The position numbers were made by a program, and so were the translations under genes. A stretch of 64,000 nt of DNA, taken from assembly GCF_964355755.1 (NCBI RefSeq), contig NC_092671.1, forward strand, positions 5,779,001 to 5,843,000, written 5' to 3'. Origin of the DNA: Antedon mediterranea (taxonomy: Eukaryota; Echinodermata; Crinoidea; Comatulida; Antedonidae). Each line of letters opens with the position of its first letter. Within the stretch, counting starts at the first letter, position 1. Of this stretch, positions 47,801 to 59,900 are shown piece after piece. The notes under the pieces were generated by a model, which saw nothing but the letters and a program-made list of their open reading frames with translations, had not been told where the DNA came from and searched no databases.

Positions 47801-48856
47801 GACTGCATACAGTGTATTTGTCAAGATGGCTCTATGACATGCGTTCACACCTGCTTTCAATCATCGGATGTGGTTGGCCAAAATGTGACGCTGTCCACAG
47901 TTTCACGTAAGTTATAATATTGGCATCTTAGTACATGTACTTAAGCAACCACTCTTCCCTTTCACCCGCCCAACCAAATTCTCACCACTAGGATTATTCC
48001 AGCTATTCTTGTGTTCTCACAATACGATAAGTTAGTCTGGATTCCAGACGGAGTTTTTACTTAATATTAGTAAAAAGATATTTTTATTATTATGGCACAT
48101 TTAAAAAGACAATGTAGACTTGGGGCAAGTCTATATACGTAAGTGTTTCTCACGCAAATGATTTGATCCCACGTGTACGCAACGCAAAGAACGTAAGAGC
48201 ACCGGGAGCAATTTGACCAATAATGATGCGATGATCATCCTAACTGATGCTTGTGATTGGCCAACTCACTTGCGTTGCGCCTACGTCGTTGCGTTGCGTA
48301 CTAATGATAATCATCCTTTGTGCCGATGTCTTAGGTCTAAAACAAATCAACAAGTAAATAGAGGCCTATATCGTTTTCAAATTTGAGTACTGTTTCTAAA
48401 AATTAATTTTCTTATATTATTTTAGCCACATTGAGAGTTCAGGTGACGGCCACTGACGTACTAAACCCACCTCCTGTATACCCAAGAGATGTAAACATAA
48501 TCAAAGTAAACATCAGAATACAGTTCAACAACGAATTAAGTACTAACATTTTGGGGGCAGATCTCTGGAGTCTGCAAGTATGGGGAAGCTTGAAGGCCAA
48601 CGGAGGAGGGCCTAAATTAAGCTACTCAACAAATGCACTGAGAATGGCACAACGGTCACAGGACTTGATATTAGATCAACCATTTGTGTTCACGGACGTT
48701 ATTGTGGTGTTAGATATGTCGGATAAAACATGCAAACAGCTGAAATTTGTATGTGTGATGTTTGAGAAATCAGAAAACCCTCCTTTTGAGTTTGAGTTCA
48801 ACAAGACCCATTCGAAGGCAAATGTGAAATGCCAACGTCTGACATGTATCAGATAA
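41804..48856 (+). CDS. Secreted five-repeat, glycine-rich, VWC-containing protein of unknown function
   Basis: Twelve exons join in phase into 1251 residues: 41804-41870, 42538-42960, 43300-43447, 43565-43848, 44168-45091, 45378-45821, 46163-46401, 46513-46729, 46968-47168, 47411-47620, 47739-47906 and 48426-48856. A signal peptide (MKNRIILCILVIFINESTA) comes first. Repeats of an unrecognised domain lie at about 23-163, 164-307, 616-763, 764-915 and 1109-1251. Each has a G..LW motif, an aromatic-rich middle and four Cys spaced C-x6-C-x25/26-C-x4-C. Between repeats 2 and 3 lies a glycine-rich segment (308-615). Between 4 and 5 lie a second glycine-rich segment (916-982), one VWC module (983-1052) and a shorter VWC-like module (1053-1108). 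There is no membrane span. An extracellular matrix or adhesive-secretion role is plausible but unproven. Confidence 0.85.
42538..42960 (+). CDS. Five-repeat protein, repeat 1 (single exon)
   Basis: It encodes DALLIGMSWNLKETK, then GTGLWDVAVFGSAHSSGRGK, then GCSEYKFLCVEFKQGDDPNP and VCANIDC. Cys spacing is 6, 26 and 4. The exon is symmetrical, phase 1-1. Confidence 0.85.
43300..43848 (+). CDS. Five-repeat protein, repeat 2 (two exons)
   Basis: Exons 43300-43447 and 43565-43848 encode VMLIGMWWTVDAYVRQG, then GEDLWRMKLFINSQNDGKGD, then GCGEFRFLCIEFGKGSDPKP and SCRELSC. Cys spacing is 6, 26 and 4. An extra phase 2 intron interrupts it right after the LW motif, unlike repeat 1. Confidence 0.85.
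44168..45091 (+). CDS. Glycine-rich exon of the five-repeat protein
   Basis: One phase 1-1 exon of 924 bases. It opens DDRRVKVPDEIVSDG and then has about 100 residues that are nearly all Gly with scattered Ser, Ala, Arg and Asp, coded mostly by GGT. After 44640 the sequence is Gly mixed with Asn, Ser, Lys and Arg. The GGT run is a triplet microsatellite in frame, so length variation would keep the reading frame. Long antisense open frames here are poly-Thr/Pro artefacts. Confidence 0.85.
44461..44632. repeat. (GGT)n/(GGC)n triplet repeat, coding
   Basis: An almost pure GGT run with occasional GGC and AGT, translated as poly-Gly on the plus strand. Confidence 0.95.
45378..45821 (+). CDS. Five-repeat protein, repeat 3 (single exon)
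   Basis: It encodes RVDALTWEMTARDVAVG, then GNNLWRIGLYGSESADGS, then GCGSFKYICLEF and SCQQARC. Cys spacing is 6, 25 and 4. The donor was placed at 45821 to keep phase 1; a GT four bases earlier would break the frame with the next exon. Confidence 0.82.
46163..46729 (+). CDS. Five-repeat protein, repeat 4 (two exons)
   Basis: Exons 46163-46401 and 46513-46729 encode FYLSSMDWQMRAHISK, then GISLWRVAMFGSRNPDGSGR, then YCTDIRFLCIEFGKHRKPNP and SCQEIPC. Cys spacing is 6, 26 and 4. The internal intron is phase 0 and lies after SDQ, a different place from the intron in repeat 2. Confidence 0.85.
46968..47168 (+). CDS. Second, short glycine-rich exon
   Basis: An acidic start (ENPEDRTTSNSATEEEDD) is followed by Gly with His, Asn and Arg (GGAGGHGAGGNGG). 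Phase 1-1. It has the same place relative to repeat 4 as the long glycine exon has to repeat 2, but is one fifth of its length. Confidence 0.8.
47411..47906 (+). CDS. VWC module and VWC-like half module
   Basis: Exon 47411-47620 encodes a von Willebrand factor C module with CQTCQCSSSG, CVELSC and the CCATC ending. Exon 47739-47906 encodes a shorter module, PCIFNGQIVLHNQEFHTSDC, then CICQDGSMTC, which lacks the final CC.xC part. Both exons are phase 1-1. VWC modules commonly bind BMP-type ligands or matrix proteins; no partner can be named here. Confidence 0.82.
48426..48856 (+). CDS. Five-repeat protein, repeat 5 and C-terminus
   Basis: It encodes TLRVQVTATDVLNPPP, then GADLWSLQVWGSLKANGGG, then TCKQLKFVCVMFEKSENPP and CQRLTC, and stops two residues later. 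Cys spacing is 6, 25 and 4. It is the most diverged repeat. Confidence 0.82.
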
Positions 48857-50192
48857 TTTTCGAAAATTCCATTCTAACTTAGCTTATCTAAACAATATTG
48901 AACTTGTTTTCATAATTTTATTATGCTTATAATTGGCTCTGATTTTGTATTGGCCTACGCTTATTCGTTGTTAAGCTTGGTTGTTCCCATTAGGACGCAA
49001 CGCAAGCGTGTTGACCAATGACAAGCAACAGTGCGAATAATCCATCGCTCATTGACGTTGCGTTACGTCCTTGTGTTGCGTCTCTAGTGGGAACCAAGCA
49101 TTAAGCTTGGTTTTCACTAGTACGTAGGCCTACGTTGACGCAATGCAAGTGAGTTGACCAATAACAAGCGACAGATCGAGTAATTTTGATTGAAAATGTC
49201 GCTTGTGATTGGTCAACTCACTTGCGTTACAACCTACCTGCTACGTCGTTGCGTTACGTCCAAGTCACCAAAGTTCACCACGTCAAATACATTATGTTTA
49301 GTATGCAATTAGAATACAGCAGTATGTTCTTATCTTTTTCGAGGCAGATTCAATGACTTCTGATGATGTAACTAGGCCTACTTATGTATGTTATAATGCA
49401 TTTTTAGATGTTTAGGTCTACCTATATTTTTATCACTTATTAAATAAACAAATAATATGATATAATGGTAATTGTAATGCGTTTAATGTGTAATTATGTA
49501 ATATTAATCAGTTTAAGATAAATTTCAACTGAATATAATAATTATATTATTATTATAAAACCTATTTACAGTATGCTATCGTCTATGTTTTGGCTTAATA
49601 ATATGTAGACTTCTATATTAATAATAAAAGAATATTTTTGCAACGGAAAAAAACTCGTTCACCTGAAAGTTCCAATTTAAAAAAATGAGGAGCCGCCGGA
49701 TTTATTATTTCAAACTTTATTCATCTTCAGGAACCATTCAATAATTATCTATCCATTTTTAATCGAGATTCTGAGAACGGAAAAACATGCATTGCGCCCT
49801 CATTCGGCGACAAGTGTATTATTTATTTCGGAAGAGGATGATGGATTTCGGCGGAGGAGTAGTGTTGCTGCTGCATGTGTGTTGTCTTCTTGTAGATGAT
49901 AGTGTTTATGTTTTTTTTTGTAAATTGTAAATATTTACTGTCTTTAAACACTGCAAATAAACCTCATGCACTTTTTCCGCTTTTGCTTTGTACTTGAAAT
50001 AGGTTTTTTACAATCAGAAAGTCTTAAATAGATCCCCGATATGTTTAGGCCTAGCGTATGCTAAATTCCTATTCTAAACGTCGTTTGTGAATGCGCCACC
50101 AACTTCTGGTCTACCTAGGCCTACACAATCTTTTGTCAACACAGAAGTAACGTTTTAAATCAAAGTGTTTTGATTGATTGATTGATTCCGTC
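48857..50192. other. Spacer between the five-repeat gene and SOSS-B
   Basis: No gene was seen. Two adjacent family C elements fill 48973-49272. The rest is AT-rich, with a possible polyadenylation signal 'attaaataaacaaa' near 49440. The region just upstream of 50193 would contain the SOSS-B promoter; 'ttgattgattgattgatt' precedes the start codon. Confidence 0.5.
48973..49272. mobile_element. Two adjacent MITE-like elements, family C
   Basis: The first runs from 'aagcttggttgttcccatta' to 'tagtgggaaccaagc' (48973-49103). The second begins at once with 'aagcttggttttcactagta' and ends near 'cgttacgtccaagtcacc'. Both contain inverted 'cttgtgattggtcaact'-type blocks, and the second has them as a clear hairpin. 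A diverged relative lies at 48150-48330. Confidence 0.7.
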
Positions 50193-52635
<2,443 letters not shown>

Positions 52636-53585
52636 TTAAGATATTGCATTTTGGTTTTTTTTAAAATAAAGATATATCTTTTGAAAATGCTCATACAAGA
52701 ATTTAATTTCAATAACATTTTTTGAAATTTACTACTATATGTCAATAAACAAAATAGTCTTGTTCTATGATTTTGTTAATAATACCATTTAAGGGAAGGA
52801 TTGATGGTCTGCGGTTTAAGTCTATGATATTCAGAAGATATTTTAGTTGAAACCAAAATATGATAATGAATTAATAGGAAATACTGTATACAGTATTACT
52901 TTATGGGAGAATTGTGTATCTTTTGTTTATTAATGCATATTAAATATGTATTGTCTATTTTATTTTAATAAAGTATTATTTTGGTAAATAAAGTGCATTT
53001 ATCATGTGTCTGACTGAAAACTGTTTGTGTTCTTGTTTTTTGAACTGTAAACTTATTTAATTTTGAGAAATATTTTGTCCATAATTGATTTATAAAGTAT
53101 GTAGTGTTTTTTTTGTGTACTGTTTTATTCAAATTGATTTTTATGTCAATCAGAAAAAGAAAAATTAGAATGTGTATTCGTATTACATATTTCACACAGT
53201 GGTAAATTATGCGTCTGTACAAAAAGGCTACATTCTAATCTGGGTCATGTGTGTGTCAGGTTTATTTATTATGTTCGCCGCGCCTCCTGTCGGTCGTCGT
53301 GTAGTAGGATCGTAAGTAGAGAAGTTACGATGGACCCTTTCTAAAGTAGCTATTTCACGGCCAAATAAAAGGTAAAATTTCCAAATTTTAACGTAGTTCA
53401 AATGTTTGAATGAAAATGGTGTATTTGGAATAGCTGTAACTACTGATAGTTTCCAAATTGGAATGAAATAAATCCGTCAAAATGTCTACTCTATGCCTAC
53501 TACTACTACTAGGCCTAGTGCCTAGGCTAGTTAGGCCTACTACTACTAGCCTAGTAGTAGTAGGCCTACAAGGCTACTATTGGCT
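52636..53585. other. Spacer downstream of SOSS-B
   Basis: No gene was seen. The last 100 bases (53490-53575) are dense in 'ctactactactaggcctag' words, which also occur on the far side of the next element at 56370-56580. Confidence 0.5.
52661..52672 (+). promoter_or_regulatory. Probable polyadenylation signal of SOSS-B
   Basis: An AATAAA hexamer in 'aaaataaagata' stands about 30 bases after the stop codon at 52635. Other AATAAA words follow near 52742 and 52970, so the signal used is uncertain. Confidence 0.5.
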
Positions 53586-53599
53586 GAATACAGGTCAAC

Positions 53600-53720
53600 C
53601 CGTACCCATGCCAACTCGTACCCACCAACTCGTACCCAAATTTTGGCTTACTCGTACCCAAAATTTTGGCTCACCCGTACCCATCATTGGCTAACCCGTA
53701 CCCATCATTGGCTGGCCCGT
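53600..53720 (+). repeat. Left subterminal minisatellite (cccgtaccca units)
   Basis: Units such as 'aacccgtacccatcattggc' and 'ttactcgtacccaaaatttt' occur about seven times with alternating acc/act starts. Confidence 0.8.
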
Positions 53721-54579
53721 ACCCAAGTTTAATGCTATTTAAAGTATATTTATATAGGCCTATTACAGTTAAACCCAGTTTTATTACATTTTTAGATCAT
53801 ATGTTCGATATTATAATGGCAAAAACTATTTACCTAAGTATAATTTATGTACAGACTCGTACGAAAAAAGCACAGCTTTCATCGTATTTGGGTCGTAGTT
53901 AAATTAATACTTGAGGGCGTTGTTTTACATGGAAGATGTCAGTGGTCGGCTGTGCTGCATTCTATTTATTTTTTCATTTTTGAATAGTTATTGATCTATT
54001 ATTTACTACGAATAGCCTGTACACACTTTTCATTTTATTTTACAGATAATGAAGTAATGTGCTTTTTGAAAATCGTTTTAAAAATGGTTTTTGTTGTTTT
54101 GTTTTGCAAGTTTTGTTTTAACATTTCGAAAACATTTTTAAGTAGTCACTCGTATTTTTAAAATCACGAAACTATTTAAGTGGATACCAGCCTCATTTTT
54201 GCTGCTAAGGACCATTTTAGAATAATGAATCTAAGTAGATTATTGCCGTTTTTAAAACAAATTCCCTAGGACATGATGGATGTGAGAATAATAATAAAAG
54301 GTAACCTCCAATAATTTAACATTTAATTACTAACGACGACATTTGCTGTTATTACGTTTTCATTTTATAATGATTATTACTGTATTATTATGACTAAAAA
54401 CCGAAATAAAATACTACTAAAACTAAAAAAAAAATCATCTTATCGCTGACAGATACGTATGTACAGACACGTGTAGGTATAGGCCTTCAGAACGTTTATA
54501 TTATTTTAGTAAATAAGACGACATCCGTTGCCATGGAAAAACGAGTGTGGGTCATTTATTTGTAGAATATTATAGAATG

Positions 54580-55690
54580 CGTATTTTTTTTTAAAAGGGA
54601 ATCCCTTGTCAGCAAAAACACGTAGCTGTTATTGAGGAAACATCTACCAAAAATGTTTAATTGCTGTAAACAAACAGATAATTTTACTGAATTATTTAAG
54701 AAAAAAATAAAATAGAAAACGATCGTACGCCACATTGCGTTGTCTATTTTTTTTTACACACTGTAGCTGTTATAGAAGAAAATCTGCCAAAAATGTTTAA
54801 TTGCCTTAAAGTACGTGTATATGATCATTTCACTGAATTATTGATAAATAAAATATATGGAAAACGATCATACGTCATTACTGAGTCGTCTCTTTGACGC
54901 CCTATAAATGCGTGTTTTTTTGTAATAAAAGGTTAATCCCGGTCAGCAAAAACACGTAACACGAAATCTACGCCCCATAGCCCCGCAGGCCTTACAGTAC
55001 GTGTATATGATCATTTCACTGAATTATTAATAAATAAAATATATGGAAAACGATCATACGCCATTACTAAGTCGTCTCTTTGACACCATATAAATGCGTG
55101 TTTTTTTGTAATAAAAGGTTAATCCCGGTCAGCAAAAACACGTAACACGAAATCTACGCCCCATAGCCCTGCAGGCCTTACAGTACGTGTATATGATCAT
55201 TTCACTGAATTATTAATAAATAAAATATATGGAAAACGATCATACGCCATTACTAAGTCGTTTCTTTGACACCCTATAAATGCGTGTTTTTTTGTAATAA
55301 AAGGTTAATCCCGGTCAGCAAAAACACGTAACACGAAATCTACGCCCCATAGCCCTGCAGGCCTTACAGTACGTGTATATGATCATTTCACTGAATTATT
55401 AATAAATAAAATTATATGGAAAACGATCATATACGTCATTAATGAGTCATCTCTTTGACGCCCTATAAATGCGTGTTTTTTTTATAATAAAAGGTTAATC
55501 CCGGTCAGCAAAAACACGTAACACGAAATCTACGCCCATAGCCCTGCAGACTTTACAGTACGTGTACATGATCATTTCACTGAATTATTAATAAATAAAA
55601 TATGGAAAACGATCATACGTCATTTTTTTTTTTATAATAAAAGGTTAATCCCGGTCAGCAAAAACACGTAACACGAAATCTACGAGTAAT
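54580..55690. repeat. Satellite-like tandem repeat, period about 186 bp
   Basis: The block 'ggttaatcccggtcagcaaa' starts at 54931, 55117, 55303, 55493 and 55643, so units are 186, 186, 190 and a truncated 150 bases. Central units are nearly identical. Two degenerate copies lie at 54590 and 54750. The block 'aaatgcgtgtttttttgtaa' and 'acagtacgtgtatatgatca' recur in each unit. Confidence 0.9.
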
Positions 55691-56097
55691 TCGACCCCAT
55701 AGCCCGAATGTAATCAGGGAAGATAATTAGGTGATAAGAATAAAAAAGTATAAAAATGATACGTTATTGGTTATTTACCTGGGCTTAATTGAATTGTAAT
55801 ACTATACAACAGTTAAAATATTTTTTTATTAATTAATGTTCTTACGTAAATAAATAAAAAGACACATCAAACATACGTTTATAAAACTATAATACTACAT
55901 TTAAATAAATGTTAACAAATATATGCCTAATTAAACGAAGTTTACAATCAAATCAATGGTCATTTTTATTAGCACACATTTCACCGAGACCTGTAAAATA
56001 AAAAAAAACAATTTAAATATAAAAATATTCATACGTCAAAAGCATACCACTAGTTTTGCGCCGATCAAATCATTACAAGTAGGCCTAATTATTCAAA

Positions 56098-56355
56098 TTG
56101 GGTACGAGTAGTCCAAATAATGGGTACGAGTAAGCCAAATAATGGGTACGAGTAAGCCAAATAATGGGTACGAGTAAGCCAAATACTTGGGTACGAGTAA
56201 GCCAAATATTTAGGTATGAGTTGGCATGGGTACGAGTTGGTTTGGGTACGGGTTAGCCAAAGTGGGTACGAGTTGACCAATTATTTGGGTACGGGTTAGC
56301 CAAGTTGGGTACGAGTTGGCATGGGTACGGGTTGGTTTGGGTACGGGTTGACCAG
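56098..56355 (-). repeat. Right subterminal minisatellite (inverted cccgtaccca units)
   Basis: Plus-strand units 'gggtacgagtaagccaaata' repeat about twelve times and are the inverse of the left array. Confidence 0.85.
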
Positions 56356-56360
56356 CACCC

Positions 56361-56902
56361 CTATTGGCTAGCCTAGGCTAGAAGGCTACTAGGCTAGTAC
56401 TAGGCCTAACCGTCAGTCAGTAGGTTACGTCTCCCTAGGCATAAGTAATAAATCCTAACCCCCACTGCCTACGGAGTCCCGGACCCTGCCTACTACTAGC
56501 TGCCTAACTATATAAGGCTTAAAGGGCAAGCAACCTAGCCTCTAACTAAGCCTAGAGGCTATAGCCTGCTGGATGGTACCATGCATAGATAAGAAAACCC
56601 CATTTAAATAACATTACATTCACAATTTTCTATCAAATCCCCCAAATGTCGATCAGGAAAAAAAAGAGTTGCAAATGACATGTGATGGGTCACATGTAAG
56701 GTAAAAGCTTTTCAAAGACCCAACATCAGCAAGCAAGTATCAAGCAAGGATATTAAACACAAAATCTGTTTTACTGTAAAGTATTTTATTCCAGATATAC
56801 AGACAGTACAAACCATAGCAATTCTATTTCTTTATTTTGTTTTTACAGTAGTTTTAGTAAAGTAATTTTAATAGTTAAAATTGAACCTGAAAAATTTCTG
56901 AA
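56361..56902. other. Spacer upstream of SLC35F5
   Basis: No gene was seen. The first 220 bases are rich in 'taggctag' and 'ctactagct' words. The remainder should contain the 5' untranslated region and promoter of the SLC35F5 gene, but no TATA box or other element could be fixed. Confidence 0.45.
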
Positions 56903-59900
56903 ATGAGTTTAACCAGCGGACTGACACGTTCCAGGCGGTTGACACTAGGGGTGTTTGTCCTTCTGCTGGTGGATGTTATTTGGGTGTTATCAGCAGAACT
57001 CACAGGCGTAAGTATTACCCATTACATTTGGGACCATTATTATATACAGTATATATATAAACACAACAGGCAAAGAACATTAATTCTAAACCGCCCGGTG
57101 ATATACTGAAATTTAATTAATTAATTTGAAACGATAAAGATGAGGAAATCTGTGAGAATGAGAAAAAGTCGCCCCAACCGAGACTCGAACTCGGACCGCC
57201 TGCTCGATATGCAGATGTCCTAACCATTAGACCACTGGGGCTTTCATGGTATTGTTCGAACTCGATTGGATAGCGACTCTTTAACATTCTCTGCGTTGTA
57301 CGGCGGAACAGCACTAGTCCTCAGTTGTATGCACACGCAACAGAGATCAAATTGATACGCCCTCATCTTTCAGTATTTTTATTCACGAGGCGGGATCTCC
57401 GAAGAGATACTTTTATATATATATAAACACAACAGGCAAAGAACATTAATTCTAAACCGCCCGGTGATATACTGAAATTTAATTAATTAATTTGATACGA
57501 TAAAGATGAGGAAATCTGTGAGATTGAGAAAAAGTCGCCCCAACCGAGATTCAAACTCGGACCGCCTGCTTGATATGCAGATGTCCTAACCATTAGACCA
57601 CTGGGGCTATATTATTATATATTGAATTTCACATCCATTTTTATTAATGTTGTTTGTTTTAAATGACGGTACATCATTTGATGAGTTCATTAGAAAATGT
57701 GAACGTGTTAATTCTCTGATCATGGCCATTAATCGCCACGTTCTTTGTTTCAAGAATGCATATACAATGGAATGCCTTGTTGCATTGACTTTATATATAT
57801 TTATATATATTGTCTGATATCTTGTACGATCTCAACTCTTTTTTTGTTTGTAATCTGTACTATACTATAATTTCTTAGATTAAACTTATTTTTTATATTA
57901 TGTAATCATGGTACTCCAAAATAAAAAGATGAATTTAAAAAAAAGTATTTTATCTTGCATTATATTATTAAGGAACACATTTTATAATGTCTTTATGTAG
58001 GCCAATTGTATTGTAGATTGTGAATCTCCACCATCTACTGATACCCAAATTTACTAAAGTATTTTTTTTATCTGTGTTTGCATTTTATAGTATACCTTTA
58101 AAGAATTCAACAAGCCATTTTTCACCACGTATGTCAAGACCTCAATGTTTATGCTGTATATGTTGGGTTTTTTATTCTGGAAACCTTGGCAGAGACAATG
58201 TATGGAGTGCATACAAAGAGCAAACAAACCTCATCATTTGGTATGTGTTTACTGCACTAAAGCTCTATTTAAGCATATCACTACCATATTTGGACACATC
58301 ACACTTGTTTTGTCAAACTAGTTTGATAGTGTAGACAGAGCTTTAAGCAAGATAAATATAAATACACTTACTACATTTGTTTTCTCATTTATATAATAAT
58401 ATGCAAAAGTAATCAGTTATATTTGCTACATAAGCTAATATTTTATTTATTATTATTGTTGTCCACATTAAGTATCATTTTTCCAGATTGTAAGTGGTGA
58501 TCATTCATCAAGTGAAGAAGATTTACCTGAAGATCATACATTGGTATAAATCAGTCTTTTTAAACATTTTTAAAACTTATTAAAGTAATTAGAAATATAT
58601 ATATGACCAATCTACCATATCATGGCATATGATTACATTCCTCATATTTTATTTAATGTCCCCATATCTATATATAAATTATGGTTAATTCTGACATAGG
58701 CGAGCACAATGCAAAAACTTCGGTACAAATCTCCGCCTTGGATACCTACCTTATCTATCCGAGATGTACCGCGAAACGTAGATTTGATAACATTAGTGTG
58801 CACGCCGACGCTATTGTTCCATATTTATATCTTAGGAAGATATTATAAAGAGTTTTTTAACAACATTTATGATTTCAACATTGGATTTTCCTCTCAATTT
58901 CAATTCTTCCCGGTCAAAGTAATTTCCGGGTTTAAGATAAGTTCACCTTAGTTTCAAATATTTTCTCTCTTTTATACACAAGGGAGCAGTTAAAATAATA
59001 GATTTGACCCTAAAGGTCACTGGAAACAGGCACTTTCCATCAATCAATACAGTGTCTCTTTGGAAGACGGAAAAAAAAATTGGCCATTAATCATAGCCAT
59101 TTCAGTTTTTTGTTTATTTTAAAACATACCACACGTGTGTGAAGGTACAGTAGTTAAATAATAGGAATTATACTGCAAATTAATAAAGATCAAATTAAAT
59201 ATACGCCATAAAGAATCAGAATATATTGTGGGGAATAGTATTATAAAATTACATAGGGAGATTTGATAAGACATTTTTCGAGTGAAATCCCGATAGCTGA
59301 GTTTTATTGAGTATGCTTGCAGGAATAACTGTAGGCTATCTTCCTGTGTCCCGTTAGGACCAAGATGTCTGCCCATGTTGCAAGCCGTAATGTCTTCTTT
59401 CTTGGGCCCACTCTGTCACGGCAGTTAGTTTCAAAAGATGATTAAATTAAATAATGTATTAATAATTATTAGGATGGTATTCATTTGAATAAACGCCTCT
59501 CCAATAAAACATCACTTTGAATAATAACCCCCCCCCCCCCCACAACCCAACTATCTAATAAACGTCCATCCACATATTTATAATAACACAATTATACTAT
59601 TTGTAGTAGAATTCACCGCACTGTTATCTGCAATTTACCAAGCATTTGTTATTCTTTTTTACCACTTTTCATATCTATGAGAGGATTTCATTTGATTATA
59701 AATGTTACCATATTATTAGAACTAAAAAATTTAACATATATCCCTCGAATAAGCACCTCCCTCAAATGACCTCCGCCTCCCCAAAGGGCCCTACGAAACA
59801 ATAAAAACTATACTTTAAAATGTTATTAATCATCTAAAACACTGTGAAACAAAGTAGTTTAGTTTTACGAATGTCAAGCATTTTCAATAATGGTAACGAC

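Larger units (their letters stand above)
53586..56360. mobile_element. Probable foldback DNA transposon, about 2.8 kb, non-autonomous
   Basis: Both ends carry arrays of about 20-base units built on 'cccgtaccca', in opposite orientation: 53600-53720 on the plus strand and 56098-56355 on the minus strand. Both outer ends read 'ggtcaacccgtaccc' inward. A direct 9-base word 'ctattggct' stands at 53577 and 56361 and may be a target duplication. 'attggct' also occurs inside the left array, which weakens that point. No transposase frame was found. The interior holds a 186-bp satellite. The end resembles hAT-type elements only loosely. Confidence 0.6.
57050..57607. repeat. 366-bp tandem duplication carrying tRNA-like units
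   Basis: The block beginning 'aaacacaacaggcaaagaac' occurs at about 57059 and 57425. Each copy leads to a tRNA-like unit on the minus strand, ending at 57241 and 57607, a shift of 366 bases. The second unit is cut right after the tRNA-like part. The array is in the first intron of SLC35F5. Confidence 0.9.

Noticed and set aside
58709-58951. 80-codon plus-strand frame after an AG in the third SLC35F5 intron
   Set aside because: Its sequence has no match to SLC35F5 as I know it, and exon 58487-58543 joins exon 61863 in phase without it.
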